DNA of 64,000 nt from positions 248,001 through 312,000 of the forward strand of contig NZ_WWER01000004.1 in assembly GCF_009857885.1 (NCBI RefSeq). Direction: 5' to 3'. The position numbers were made by a program, and so were the translations under genes. The notes under the pieces are model-generated. The model was given only the letters and a program-made list of their open reading frames with translations. It had not been told where the DNA came from and made no database searches. Shown here one piece after another: positions 20,398-28,340 of this stretch. This stretch comes from Pusillimonas sp. TS35. GTDB lineage: Bacteria; Pseudomonadota; Gammaproteobacteria; Burkholderiales; Burkholderiaceae_B. The stretch's first letter is position 1. Every line of letters starts with the position of its first letter.

Positions 20398-20557
20398 TCT
20401 TGCGTTAGCGCTATCGTCATTCCGCTGGGTGGAGCGCACGGCTCATAACTCACGTACTCCGCCTCTATTCCGGCCTCTGAGCGTTTGGAACCCAGTGATA
20501 CGGGTTCGGTTCGCTCTTGACCGTGCATGAAATGCAACATCCACGCTTGACGATCAA

Positions 20558-20578
20558 TTATGCTCACTGCTAGCATAA
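20558..20578. promoter_or_regulatory. Candidate operator upstream of nadC (site 1)
   Basis: A perfect inverted repeat, TTATGCT and AGCATAA separated by seven bases, lies between the NUDIX-type regulator and nadC. The half-site TTATGCTCA recurs in reverse as TGAGCATAA at site 2, 93 bp downstream. Binding by the neighbouring regulator is inferred. Confidence 0.6.
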
Positions 20579-20650
20579 GTAATCAGCCAGCCTAGGCTGG
20601 TGATGCTGTAGGGCAGGATGCGTCATTCTGCTCGTTTTTATTTTCCAGTT

Positions 20651-20671
20651 AATACTCAAAATGAGCATAAT
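20651..20671. promoter_or_regulatory. Candidate operator at nadC start (site 2)
   Basis: The sequence around the first nadC codon reads AATACTCA-AAA-TGAGCATAA. The right half is the reverse complement of the site 1 half-site TTATGCTCA and the left half matches it imperfectly. It overlaps ATG 20661, so either the operator covers the start or translation begins further on. Confidence 0.45.
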
Positions 20672-21560
20672 TGATCTCGACACCTCTTTGAGCACCGGCC
20701 AACAGGTGGTCGTGCCGCCATTGCCCGCTGTCATGCTTGAGCCGCTGGTGCGTGATGCCCTACGCGAAGACCTGGGCCGGGCAGGCGACCTGACCTCGGA
20801 CGCAATCGTGCCTGCGCATGTCTGCGTTCGCCTAAAGCTTGCCGCGCGCCAGCATGGTGTGCTTGCAGGCCTGGACCTGGCGCGCATTGCGTTCCGTACC
20901 ATGGACCCCGATGTGGTGATTTCCGCCCTGCGCGAAGACGGCGCGCGCCTGTTGCCCGGCGACGATATTGCTATCATTGAGGGCAATGCCAGGGCCATGC
21001 TGGGCGCCGAACGTACAGCGTTGAACCTGTTGTGCCATCTCAGCGGCATCGCCACGGCAACCGCGTCTATTGCAGACGCTATCCGCCCGTACGGTACCCG
21101 TGTGAGTTGCACGCGCAAGACGGCGCCTGGCCTGCGCGCAGTGCAGAAGTATGCCGTCCGCGTGGGTGGTGGCAGCAACCACCGCTTCGGGCTGGACGAT
21201 GCCGTCCTGATCAAGGACAACCATATCGCGGTGGCGGGGGGCGTGGCTGAAGCTGTGCGGCGCGCGCGCGCTTATGTTGGCCATATGGTGCGCATCCAGG
21301 TTGAAGTGGACACGCTCGAACAGCTCGACGAGGCGCTGGCGTTGAATGTCGAGGCTGTTCTTCTGGACAACATGGAGCCCGATATGTTGCGCGAGGCGGT
21401 CCGCCGGGTGGATGGCCGTGCAATCACTGAAGCATCGGGGCGAATCACTGCTGAAACCGCCCCCGCCGTGGCCGCCACGGGCGTCAACCTGATTGCTGTG
21501 GGTTGGATCACCCACAGTGCGCCGGTGCTTGATATCGGCCTGGATGCCGAGTATGCCTGA
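20661..21560 (+). CDS. nadC: Nicotinate-nucleotide pyrophosphorylase (carboxylating)
   Basis: A 299-aa quinolinate phosphoribosyltransferase, which makes nicotinate mononucleotide from quinolinate and PRPP. Typical segments are RTALNLLCHLSGIATAT, CTRKTAPGLR and GGGSNHRFGLDD with the substrate-binding Arg, Lys and His. ATG 20661 has no ribosome site and overlaps a candidate operator; ATG 20733 (MLEPLVRDALREDLG) would give 275 aa, close to the usual length, and may be the true start. The stop overlaps the start of the following Bug receptor gene by 8 bp. Confidence 0.94.
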   Translation: MSIIDLDTSLSTGQQVVVPPLPAVMLEPLVRDALREDLGRAGDLTSDAIVPAHVCVRLKLAARQHGVLAGLDLARIAFRTMDPDVVISALREDGARLLPGDDIAIIEGNARAMLGAERTALNLLCHLSGIATATASIADAIRPYGTRVSCTRKTAPGLRAVQKYAVRVGGGSNHRFGLDDAVLIKDNHIAVAGGVAEAVRRARAYVGHMVRIQVEVDTLEQLDEALALNVEAVLLDNMEPDMLREAVRRVDGRAITEASGRITAETAPAVAATGVNLIAVGWITHSAPVLDIGLDAEYA

Positions 21561-22599
21561 GGTGAAACGTACCCCGTCGCGTCCGCGCAAAGCCTTGCGA
21601 GTCGTGAGCGTGGCCCTGGGTGCGGGCGCGCTGGCGCTTGCAGCGATGGTGGGCGCCGTGCAGTCGCGCGGCCAAGTCGTCGGTGCCGGGGCACACGATG
21701 TATTTCCAGATCGGCCTATTACCTTGGTCGTGACATTTCCGCCCGGCGGAGGTACCGACACGCTGGCGCGCCGCCTGGGCCAGCGGCTGGAGTCTGTCCT
21801 GGGCCAGCCGGTGATTGTCGAAAACCGCGCTGGCGCCAGCGGCAATATCGGCGCCAATTGGGTTGCCCGTGCCCGCCCGGATGGTTATACCCTGCTGGTC
21901 GTCAATAGTTCCTACGCGATCAATCCGGGTGTCTTCCGCGAGTTGGGTTTCGATCCGGTGCATGACCTGCGCGGCGTCATCAATGTGGCCTATGTGCCTT
22001 CTGTATTGGTGACCAAGCCCAACGCACATTGGTCCGACCTGGGCAATGCGCTCGAAGATCGCGGTGATCTGGAGCGACCCGCGCCATCCTTTGCCAGTTG
22101 CGGCAATGGCACGCCTCAGCACCTTGCAGGCGAAATGTTGATGGAACGTGCGCAGGCCGCTTGGCTGCATGTGCCCTACAAAGGTTGTGGCCCCGCACTG
22201 GCGGCCGTTACCGCAGGCAATGTCGATTTTGCGATCATTACCGCGTCAAGCGCGATCCCGCTTATCAATGCGGGGACGCTGCGGCCGTTGGCGGTAACCT
22301 CGCCGGCGCGATCCACACTGCTGCCGCGGGTGCCCACGGTTGCCGAGGCTGGGTATCCTGGTTACGCGTTGGACCAGTGGCACGGTTTGCTGGCGCCCGC
22401 TGCAACACCCGATGCAGTCATTGAGCGTTTGAATCAGGCAGTGGCTGACGTGATGCGTGACCCAGGCATGGTCGCTGGGCTCCGGGCGGTCGGCTATGCC
22501 ACCACGACAACCAGCGCTGCGGCATTCCAGGAAATCATCGAGGGCGACATCACGCGTTTTGCCGCCTTGACGAAGAAAATGGGCTTGCGGGTAGACTAG
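21553..22599 (+). CDS. Bug-family (TctC) solute-binding protein
   Basis: A 348-aa periplasmic receptor. ATG 21553 overlaps the end of nadC; the leader has basic residues then a hydrophobic stretch (residues about 16-36). The family core is clear: FPPGGGTDTLARRLGQRLE, VENRAGASGNIGANWVA and the C-terminal APAATPDAVIERLNQA. The ligand is unknown, probably a carboxylate. Overlap with nadC suggests read-through or co-transcription, which hints at a pyridine carboxylate such as nicotinate or quinolinate, but nothing in the sequence proves it. Confidence 0.9.
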   Translation: MPEVKRTPSRPRKALRVVSVALGAGALALAAMVGAVQSRGQVVGAGAHDVFPDRPITLVVTFPPGGGTDTLARRLGQRLESVLGQPVIVENRAGASGNIGANWVARARPDGYTLLVVNSSYAINPGVFRELGFDPVHDLRGVINVAYVPSVLVTKPNAHWSDLGNALEDRGDLERPAPSFASCGNGTPQHLAGEMLMERAQAAWLHVPYKGCGPALAAVTAGNVDFAIITASSAIPLINAGTLRPLAVTSPARSTLLPRVPTVAEAGYPGYALDQWHGLLAPAATPDAVIERLNQAVADVMRDPGMVAGLRAVGYATTTTSAAAFQEIIEGDITRFAALTKKMGLRVD

Positions 22600-22632
22600 C
22601 GACTGGTGCAATCATAACCAGGAGACGCCCGC

Positions 22633-23223
22633 ATGATCACTGTATACGCCATCAACGGGGTGATACCCGTGGTGGATCCCTCTGCGTTCGTCCATCCCAC
22701 CGCAGTGCTGATCGGCGACGTCATCATCGGGCCGGGGGTGTACGTGGGCCCTGCCGCCTGCCTGCGCGGGGATTTCGGGCGCATCGTGATGAACGCTGGC
22801 TCTAATGTGCAGGATTGCTGTGTGATTCACGGCGTATCCGAAAACGACACCATCATCGAAGAAGATGGCCATATTGGCCATGGTGCGGTGTTGCATGGCT
22901 GTCGCATCGGCCGCAATGCGATGGTGGGCATGAATGCTGTGGTGATGGATCAGGCCGACGTGGGCGAGGAAAGCATCGTGGGTGCCATGGCTTTCGTCAA
23001 AGCTGGCATGGTGATCCCTGCGCGCAGCCTGGTGATGGGTGCGCCTGCGAAAGTGGTGCGCCAGCTCGATGACGCCGCTGTGGCGCGCAAATCAATGGGT
23101 ACGCAGCAATACAAAGACCTGGCGGTGCGGTCGCTGGCCACCATGCAGGCTACAGCGCCGCTGCCGGCACCCGAATCCGGGCGCCCGCATATCGCGCAGG
23201 TACTGAAGGGTGGTGCCGGCTAA
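22633..23223 (+). CDS. Hexapeptide-repeat protein, gamma-carbonic-anhydrase/PaaY-like
   Basis: A 196-aa left-handed beta-helix protein with tandem hexapeptide repeats (VLIGDVIIGPGVYVGPAACLRGDFG and later AVLHGCRIGRNAMVGMNAVVM). The metal ligands of the gamma-carbonic anhydrase fold are seen as H in VIHGVSEN and two H in GHIGHGA. The closest match I recognise is PaaY/CaiE, thioesterase-like or carbonic-anhydrase-like proteins beside CoA pathways. There are no phenylacetate genes here, so the role is open. AGGAG lies 10 bases before the start, and the 3' end overlaps convergent lldD by 4 bp. Confidence 0.85.
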   Translation: MITVYAINGVIPVVDPSAFVHPTAVLIGDVIIGPGVYVGPAACLRGDFGRIVMNAGSNVQDCCVIHGVSENDTIIEEDGHIGHGAVLHGCRIGRNAMVGMNAVVMDQADVGEESIVGAMAFVKAGMVIPARSLVMGAPAKVVRQLDDAAVARKSMGTQQYKDLAVRSLATMQATAPLPAPESGRPHIAQVLKGGAG

Positions 23224-24380
23224 TCGAAGATATCGCCATTGACCAGGATAGACCGGTCAACCTTGCGGATGTCGGTGTGCCCGCAAAATGCCATGGACAC
23301 ATCCAATTCGTTCGCCAGCATCTGCAGGCAGCGCTGCACACCCGGCTGCCCCATGGCGCCGAGTGAATACAAGAACGCGCGCCCGATCATCGTGCCGCGC
23401 GCGCCCAGCGCGACGGCCCGCAGAATATCTTGCCCAGACCGGATGCCGCCGTCCACGAACACCTCGATATCCTTGCCTGCGGCCTGAACTACAGCCGGCA
23501 GGGCGGAGATGGACGATGGTGCGCCGTCGAGCTGGCGGCCGCCATGGTTGGAGACAACCAGCGCATCTGCACCGCACTGGGCGGCAATGCGCGCGTCGGC
23601 GGCATCCATTACGCCTTTCAGGATTAGCTTGCCGCCCCAGCGTTTCTTGATCCATTCGATATCGTTCCAGCTCAGTGTTGGGTCGAACTGGCTGGCGGTC
23701 CAGGCCGACAGCGAGCCGACGTCGGACACCCCCTTGGCGTGGCCAATGATGTTGCCGAAGCCGCGGCGTTGTGTGCCCAGCATGTCGATGCACCAGCGCG
23801 GCTTGGTAAGCAGGTTCAGCAGATTGGCCAATGTGGGCTTGGGCGGCGTCGATAAACCGTTCTTGATGTCTTTGTGGCGCTGGCCCATGACTTGCAGATC
23901 GAGCGTGAGCACCAGCGCCGAGCAGGCGGCGGCGCGCGCGCGGTCGATAAGGCGGCCGATGAAATCGCGGTCGCGCATTACATAGAGCTGGAACCAGAAC
24001 GGCCGCGACGTATGCGCAGCCACGTCTTCGATCGAGCAGATGCTCATCGTGGAAAGTGTGAAGGGGATGCCGAAGGCCTCGGCCGCCTTGGCTCCTAGAA
24101 TCTCGCCGTCCGCGTGCTGCATGCCTGTCAGGCCGGTGGGAGCGATCGCCACTGGCATGGCAACATCTTCGCCTATCATCGACGTGCGCAGATTGCGCGA
24201 TTCAATATTCACGGCCACACGCTGTCGGAACTTCAATCGCTCCAGGTCGGTTTCGTTGGCGCGATATGTGGATTCCGTCCATGAGCCCGAGTCCGCGTAA
24301 TCGTAGAACATGCGTGGTACACGTCGCATGGCCAGGCGGCGGAAGTCTTCGACACAAGTCATCTGGGCGGGGGTGGGCAA
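23220..24380 (-). CDS. lldD: FMN-dependent alpha-hydroxy-acid dehydrogenase, L-lactate dehydrogenase-like
   Basis: A 386-aa FMN enzyme of the LldD/glycolate-oxidase family that oxidises L-2-hydroxy acids, most often L-lactate to pyruvate with electrons passed to quinones. The active-site histidine and arginine are in SNHGGRQLDG, and the flavin-binding lysine in KLILKGVM. I prefer the TTG start at 24380 because AGGAG lies six bases upstream; ATG 24362 is the alternative. It is monocistronic, and an IS200/IS605 element is inserted about 170 bp upstream of its start. Confidence 0.88.
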   Translation of the reverse strand: MPTPAQMTCVEDFRRLAMRRVPRMFYDYADSGSWTESTYRANETDLERLKFRQRVAVNIESRNLRTSMIGEDVAMPVAIAPTGLTGMQHADGEILGAKAAEAFGIPFTLSTMSICSIEDVAAHTSRPFWFQLYVMRDRDFIGRLIDRARAAACSALVLTLDLQVMGQRHKDIKNGLSTPPKPTLANLLNLLTKPRWCIDMLGTQRRGFGNIIGHAKGVSDVGSLSAWTASQFDPTLSWNDIEWIKKRWGGKLILKGVMDAADARIAAQCGADALVVSNHGGRQLDGAPSSISALPAVVQAAGKDIEVFVDGGIRSGQDILRAVALGARGTMIGRAFLYSLGAMGQPGVQRCLQMLANELDVSMAFCGHTDIRKVDRSILVNGDIFD

Positions 24381-24622
24381 GGCGGGCTCCTGGGGCGAGA
24401 TTGTTGGACCATGTGCACACGGCAGGGCGGCACAACCTGGCGCGCAGGACGTGCGGCCCCTGCCGGGCTACATTATCGCCGGCTCGGGCGGTCCGGGGCG
24501 TATTATTTTTTGTGGCCTTATTTTATGTGGCTTGTGGTGATCCGCCTTGATCAGGTGCGCGGCAAACCTCCCCCTTCAGGGCGGGGAAGGATAGCGCGGA
24601 CGGCGAGCCGTCCTTTGGGTGG

Positions 24623-25039
24623 TCAGTGCGGCGTCCGCTGCTGTTCGATGTACTGGCGGATGACGTCGATGGGCGCACCGCCACAGCTACCGGCAAAATA
24701 GGACGGCGACCATAACGCGCCGCCCCACAGCTTCTGGCGAATGCTGGGGTGGTTTTTCTTGCGGATCATTCGGCTGGATACGCCCTTCAAGCTGTTGACC
24801 AGCGCCGAAACAGAAATCTTGGGAGGGTAGTTCACCAGCAGGTGAACATGGTCATCCTCGCCATCGAACTCAGATAGCTGCGACTCGAAGTCGGCGCAGA
24901 CGCTGGCGAAGATGCTGCGCAGGTCGTCCAGTATCTCTTTGGTGAAGACGTCGCGCCGATACTTGGTCACAAAGACCAAGTGAACGTGCATCAGGAAAAC
25001 GCAGTGTCTACCCTGGCGAATATCGTTGTCGTTGTTCAT
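24623..25039 (-). CDS. tnpA: IS200/IS605 TnpA, Y1 HUH transposase
   Basis: A 138-aa single-strand DNA transposase. A longer frame reaches 25849, but only the part after ATG 25039 (MNNDNDIRQG) is TnpA; upstream it is the shadow of tnpB. The HUH motif is DDHVHLLV at 62-69 and the catalytic tyrosine is Y130 in IRQYIEQQ. The YRRDVF segment near residue 30 is typical. The length is normal and no break is seen. It is divergent from tnpB, with only 15 bp between their starts. Confidence 0.95.
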   Translation of the reverse strand: MNNDNDIRQGRHCVFLMHVHLVFVTKYRRDVFTKEILDDLRSIFASVCADFESQLSEFDGEDDHVHLLVNYPPKISVSALVNSLKGVSSRMIRKKNHPSIRQKLWGGALWSPSYFAGSCGGAPIDVIRQYIEQQRTPH

Positions 25040-25054
25040 AGACCAAACTATACT

Positions 25055-26308
25055 ATGCCCATGCAACGCCTCCAAGCCTTCAAATACGAACTTCGGCCAG
25101 ATGGCCAGCAAACACGCCAGATGGCGCGTTTCGCGGGTTCCTGCCGGTTCGTTTACAACAAGGCGCTGGCGATGCAACAAGCCAACCATGAAGCGGGCGG
25201 CAAGTTCATCGGCTACGTGGCGATGGCCAAGGAACTGACCGCCTGGCGCAACGGCAGCGAAACGCCGTGGCTCAAGGATGCGCCCGTGCATCCGCTGCAA
25301 CATGCGCTCAAGGACTTGGAGCGGGCCTACAAGAATTTCTTCGCCAAGCGAGCGGCATTCCCGCGCTTCAAGAAGAAGGGCCAGCGGGATCGCTTCCGCT
25401 ACCCCGACGCCAAGCAGATCAAGCTCGATCAGGTCAACAGCCGCATCTTCCTGCCCAAGCTGGGCTGGCTGCGCTACCGCAACAGCCGTGATGTGCTGGG
25501 TACTGTCAGGAATGCCACTGTCAGCCAATCGGGTGGCAAGTGGTTCGTGAGCATCCAGACCGAGCGCCAAGTCGCGCAGCCCATGGCGCAGTCCAGCAGT
25601 GCTATCGGCATCGACATGGGCATTGCCCGCTTTGCCACGCTGAGCGACGGCAGCTATCTGGCGCCGCTGTCCAGCTTCAAGAAGCACGAAGCCCGTCTGC
25701 GCCGTGCGCAGCAGGCGATGAGCCGCAAGACCAAATTCAGCAGCAACTGGAAGAAGGCGAAAGCTAAAGTACAACGCATCCATACCCGCATCGGCAACTG
25801 CCGCCGCGACTACCTGCACAAGGCCACGACCACGATCAGCCAAAACCACGCGATGGTGTGTATCGAGGACTTGCAGGTGCGCAACATGAGCAAATCAGCG
25901 GCAGGCAGCGCCAAGAAGCCGGGTAAAAACGTGAAGGCCAAATCCGGCCTGAACAAAGCCATCCTCGATCAAGGCTGGTTCGAGTTCCGCAGGCAGCTTG
26001 AGTACAAGCTGGCGTGGGCGGGCGGTTGGCTCATTGCCGTGCCGCCGCACAACACCAGCCGGACATGCCCAGCCTGCGGCCATGTCCACGCGGACAACCG
26101 CAAGACGCAGGCGCGGTTTGCGTGCGTGCGGTGCGGCTACGAGGAAAACGCCGATGTGGTCGGCGCGATAAATATTCTGGCGCGGGGACACCGCGTTGCA
26201 GCCTGTGGAGAGGACGTCAGCCGTGCAAGGCCCGCAAGGGCCAAGCGTGCAGCCTCTGCGAAGCAGGAACCCACCGAAGCGACGCACAGCAGCCTTGCGC
26301 CGCTGTGA
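25055..26308 (+). CDS. tnpB: IS605 TnpB, RNA-guided nuclease
   Basis: A 417-aa TnpB protein. The RuvC catalytic acids are intact: D187 in GIDMGIARF, E271 in CIEDLQVRNM and D367 in ENADVVGAINIL. A four-cysteine zinc finger (C338, C341, C357, C360) separates the last two. An N-terminal HTH OrfB domain is present. TnpB proteins cut DNA next to a transposon-adjacent motif, guided by a right-end RNA. ATG 25055 and 25061 are both possible starts. The last ~40 residues are basic and low-complexity, encoded by the segment that would double as guide-RNA scaffold. No frameshifts are seen. Confidence 0.95.
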   Translation: MPMQRLQAFKYELRPDGQQTRQMARFAGSCRFVYNKALAMQQANHEAGGKFIGYVAMAKELTAWRNGSETPWLKDAPVHPLQHALKDLERAYKNFFAKRAAFPRFKKKGQRDRFRYPDAKQIKLDQVNSRIFLPKLGWLRYRNSRDVLGTVRNATVSQSGGKWFVSIQTERQVAQPMAQSSSAIGIDMGIARFATLSDGSYLAPLSSFKKHEARLRRAQQAMSRKTKFSSNWKKAKAKVQRIHTRIGNCRRDYLHKATTTISQNHAMVCIEDLQVRNMSKSAAGSAKKPGKNVKAKSGLNKAILDQGWFEFRRQLEYKLAWAGGWLIAVPPHNTSRTCPACGHVHADNRKTQARFACVRCGYEENADVVGAINILARGHRVAACGEDVSRARPARAKRAASAKQEPTEATHSSLAPL

Positions 26309-26365
26309 GCGCCGTAGGAATCCCCTTTCTTTAGGGGGGAGGATGTCAACGTCGTCTGCTTATAC
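26180..26365 (+). ncRNA. Probable TnpB guide RNA (omega RNA) overlapping the IS right end
   Basis: In characterised IS605 elements the guide RNA is made from the tnpB 3' end and right end, with its guide copied from flanking DNA. Here the tnpB tail and the following 40 bp have several GC-rich pairing segments (for example GCCCGCAAGGGC near 26228-26240) and end in the right-end hairpin. The guide would begin at about 26350 with CGTCGTCTGC. The boundaries are inferred from family knowledge; no promoter is claimed. Confidence 0.4.
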
Positions 26366-26372
26366 GCATGCC

Positions 26373-27110
26373 TCAGGGCTGCAGCGGTTCGAACAAGTTT
26401 GTCTGTATCTGGCGCAGATGGGTGCGCAACAGTCCGCATGCTTTGGCCGCGTCCCGGTCTTGAAGGGCCGCCACAATTGCGCGGTGCTGCGCTTCGTATT
26501 CGGCCCGGCGTTCCGGCGTAAGGGACAAGCGCTTAAGCCTGCCCCATTCGCCTTGTTCGCGCACTTGGTTGCCCAACTCCAGGATCTGCAGAAAGAAGTG
26601 ATTGTGGGTGGCCTGGGCAAAGGTTTTGTGCAGTTCGCCATCCCAGTATTCAAAAGCTTCGATCGTGGTGGCGGCCTCCGCATTTTCCAGGCACAACCTC
26701 ATACGGTTGAAATCCGCCGCTGTCGCATGACGCGCAATCAGGGCGGGCATCAGAGGTTCGATCAACAGACGCGCTTCCATCAGCTCTGCCGGGCTGGTGC
26801 TTACCCCGCCCTCTGCAGCGGCGGAATCGGCCGCTGCCATGGCGGCAAATGTACCGCTGCCGACCACCTGTCTTATCCAGCCTCGCTGGCGGAACTCTGC
26901 CAGCACGCGCCGTACAGAGCCGCGCGACGTGCCGAACTGTTCGCTCAGAATGCGCTCGGCGGGCAGCTTGACGCCTGGTCCAATGCGGCCTGATCGCATT
27001 TCGTCGAGCAAATAGGCCGCCAGCGCCTGCGCGCCGGGCGCACGCACCGATGGCAAAGGTTGGGAGGTGGGAAAACGAGGAGTATCCATATTTGCAAGGC
27101 GTCGTGACAT
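26373..27110 (-). CDS. GntR-family regulator, FCD (FadR-type) domain
   Basis: A 245-aa regulator. The N-terminal winged helix reads LPAERILSEQFGTSRGSVRRVL (HTH about residues 45-75) and the C-terminal all-helical FCD ligand domain begins near residue 105. FCD members usually sense organic acids. A second start, ATG 27089, would remove seven residues; neither has a strong ribosome site. It is divergent from the fumarylacetoacetase-fold hydrolase gene, and the shared gap has three TACCA-nn-TGGTA-like palindromes, so it probably controls that operon and itself. The IS element ends 24 bp past its stop. Confidence 0.9.
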   Translation of the reverse strand: MSRRLANMDTPRFPTSQPLPSVRAPGAQALAAYLLDEMRSGRIGPGVKLPAERILSEQFGTSRGSVRRVLAEFRQRGWIRQVVGSGTFAAMAAADSAAAEGGVSTSPAELMEARLLIEPLMPALIARHATAADFNRMRLCLENAEAATTIEAFEYWDGELHKTFAQATHNHFFLQILELGNQVREQGEWGRLKRLSLTPERRAEYEAQHRAIVAALQDRDAAKACGLLRTHLRQIQTNLFEPLQP

Positions 27111-27133
27111 GGGCCGTAGCGTATCCCAACCAG

Positions 27134-27145
27134 TACCAATTGGTC
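27134..27145. promoter_or_regulatory. Candidate GntR operator 1
   Basis: TACCAATTGGTC, a near-perfect palindrome about 25 bp upstream of the GntR gene start. It is the first of three related TACCA-nn-TGG elements in this divergent gap. Autoregulation is inferred. Confidence 0.55.
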
Positions 27146-27242
27146 AAAATATTTCAAAGCTGATGAAGACCGCCAAAATTCTGGAAGATGCTAAAAAACA
27201 GTATTGCTAGGGAAATATACCGCGCTTATACTCGGCCATATG

Positions 27243-27254
27243 TACCAACTGGAA
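27243..27254. promoter_or_regulatory. Candidate GntR operator 2
   Basis: TACCAACTGGAA, a partly degenerate copy of the same element. Its centre lies about 33 bp, or three helical turns, from the centre of operator 3. Confidence 0.45.
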
Positions 27255-27274
27255 GAGAAACGTTTGTAATAAAT

Positions 27275-27288
27275 ATACCAGTTGGTAT
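27275..27288. promoter_or_regulatory. Candidate GntR operator 3
   Basis: ATACCA-GT-TGGTAT, the best copy, with perfect 6-bp arms. FadR-type regulators often bind palindromes with TGGT/ACCA cores, which supports assignment to the divergent GntR protein. Confidence 0.6.
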
Positions 27289-27402
27289 TGTCCTGATCAT
27301 ATACGGCAATGTTTCTTGCTCAAGGGCCCCGGGCCTGATCAGTGCAGGTCCAATCAGTGCAGATCCATCGTCCAACCCTCCAGAAAGAAGCAGGTATATC
27401 GC

Positions 27403-28275
27403 ATGCGACTCGCCACCTACCTTTACCAGAAGCAACGTCACGTCGGCGTTGTGTCCGATGATGGCGCATCGGTTCAAGCCCTCGACGTTTCCGCTGATGT
27501 TGCCGAGCACGGTGTCCTCGGCCTAGTTGAACTTGCTGCGCAGGGCACCGTTATCCAAACAATTGCGCGCAGTGAGCGCATTGCACTCGCCGATGTCACC
27601 CTGATCGCACCCATTCCTCGCCCGCGTCGCAATATTTTCTGTGTCGGGCGTAACTACCATGCGCACGCCAAAGAGCTATCGGGGTCGGTGTTCAAGGCCA
27701 GTAATGCCGATCCCGCGGCTTGGCCTATCGTCTTCACCAAGGTGCCGGAGTGTGTGGTTGGCCCCGCTGACGATGTACGGCTGCCAGTCGGTATTTCCGA
27801 GCAGGTCGACTACGAGGCCGAGCTTGCCGTGGTGATTGGCCGGCAGGGCCGTGACATCCGCCGCGACGACGCCTTCGCCCACGTGTTCGGCTACACCATC
27901 GTCAACGATGTTACGGCGCGTGATGTGCAGATGCGCCACCAGCAATGGGACCTGGGTAAATCGTTCGACACGTTCTGCCCCATGGGGCCTTGGGTCGTGA
28001 CCGCCGATGCGCTCAATGCCACCGACACGCGCGTACGTTGCTGGGTTAATGGCGAGCCGCGCCAAGATGCCTATACCCGCGACTTTATTTTCGACATCCC
28101 AACGCTCATTGAAACCTGTTCGCGCGGCATCACGCTATACCCTGGCGACATCATCGCCACGGGTACACCGGCGGGCGTGGGTATGGGTTTCACCCCCCCG
28201 CAGTACCTCAAGCCTGGTGACCGGGTGCGTATCGACATCGACGGCGTGGGTAGCATCGAAAACCGATTCGTCTAG
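27403..28275 (+). CDS. Fumarylacetoacetate hydrolase-family protein
   Basis: A 290-aa protein. The frame opens at 27316, but ATG 27403 gives the conserved start MRLATYLYQ and follows AGAAGCAGG. The FAH core (about residues 70-285) has CVGRNYHAHAKEL, the metal-binding glutamates in DYEAELAVVIG, NDVTARDVQ and the late GTPAGVGMGF. Family members hydrolyse or isomerise 1,3-diketo acids, e.g. acylpyruvates or ring-cleavage products. With a GntR/FCD regulator upstream and a Bug receptor 65 bp downstream, it looks like a short carboxylate or aromatic catabolic operon; the substrate is unknown. Confidence 0.9.
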   Translation: MRLATYLYQKQRHVGVVSDDGASVQALDVSADVAEHGVLGLVELAAQGTVIQTIARSERIALADVTLIAPIPRPRRNIFCVGRNYHAHAKELSGSVFKASNADPAAWPIVFTKVPECVVGPADDVRLPVGISEQVDYEAELAVVIGRQGRDIRRDDAFAHVFGYTIVNDVTARDVQMRHQQWDLGKSFDTFCPMGPWVVTADALNATDTRVRCWVNGEPRQDAYTRDFIFDIPTLIETCSRGITLYPGDIIATGTPAGVGMGFTPPQYLKPGDRVRIDIDGVGSIENRFV

Positions 28276-28284
28276 TTATTTTTG

Positions 28285-28296
28285 TATGTATACATA
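28285..28296. promoter_or_regulatory. TATGTATACATA palindrome before Bug gene
   Basis: A perfect 12-bp AT-rich palindrome flanked by T and A runs, 9 bp after the hydrolase stop and 44 bp before the Bug receptor start. It could be a regulator site or a weak hairpin terminator; I cannot decide. Confidence 0.35.
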
Positions 28297-28340
28297 AAAA
28301 GTAGAAACGCACACACACAGCGATAAAGAGGAGACAACCC

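Larger units (their letters stand above)
24552..26349. mobile_element. IS200/IS605-family insertion sequence with tnpA and tnpB
   Basis: A nearly complete IS605-type element. The left end has a hairpin region CCTCCCCCTTCAGGGCGGGG at 24567-24586, followed by AAGGAT. The right end has CCCCTTTCTTTAGGGGGG at 26322-26339, followed by AGGATGTCAA. Both ends therefore share the hairpin-plus-AGGAT layout of imperfect palindromes recognised by TnpA, and there are no target duplications, as expected. TTGAT lies directly left of the proposed left end at 24547-24551, the target known for ISDra2. Both genes are full length, so the element could be active. The exact cleavage positions are my estimate. Confidence 0.8.

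Noticed and set aside
24623-25849. A 408-aa version of TnpA
   Set aside because: Only the last 138 residues match IS200-type TnpA; the upstream part is antisense to tnpB, and ATG 25039 is the normal start.
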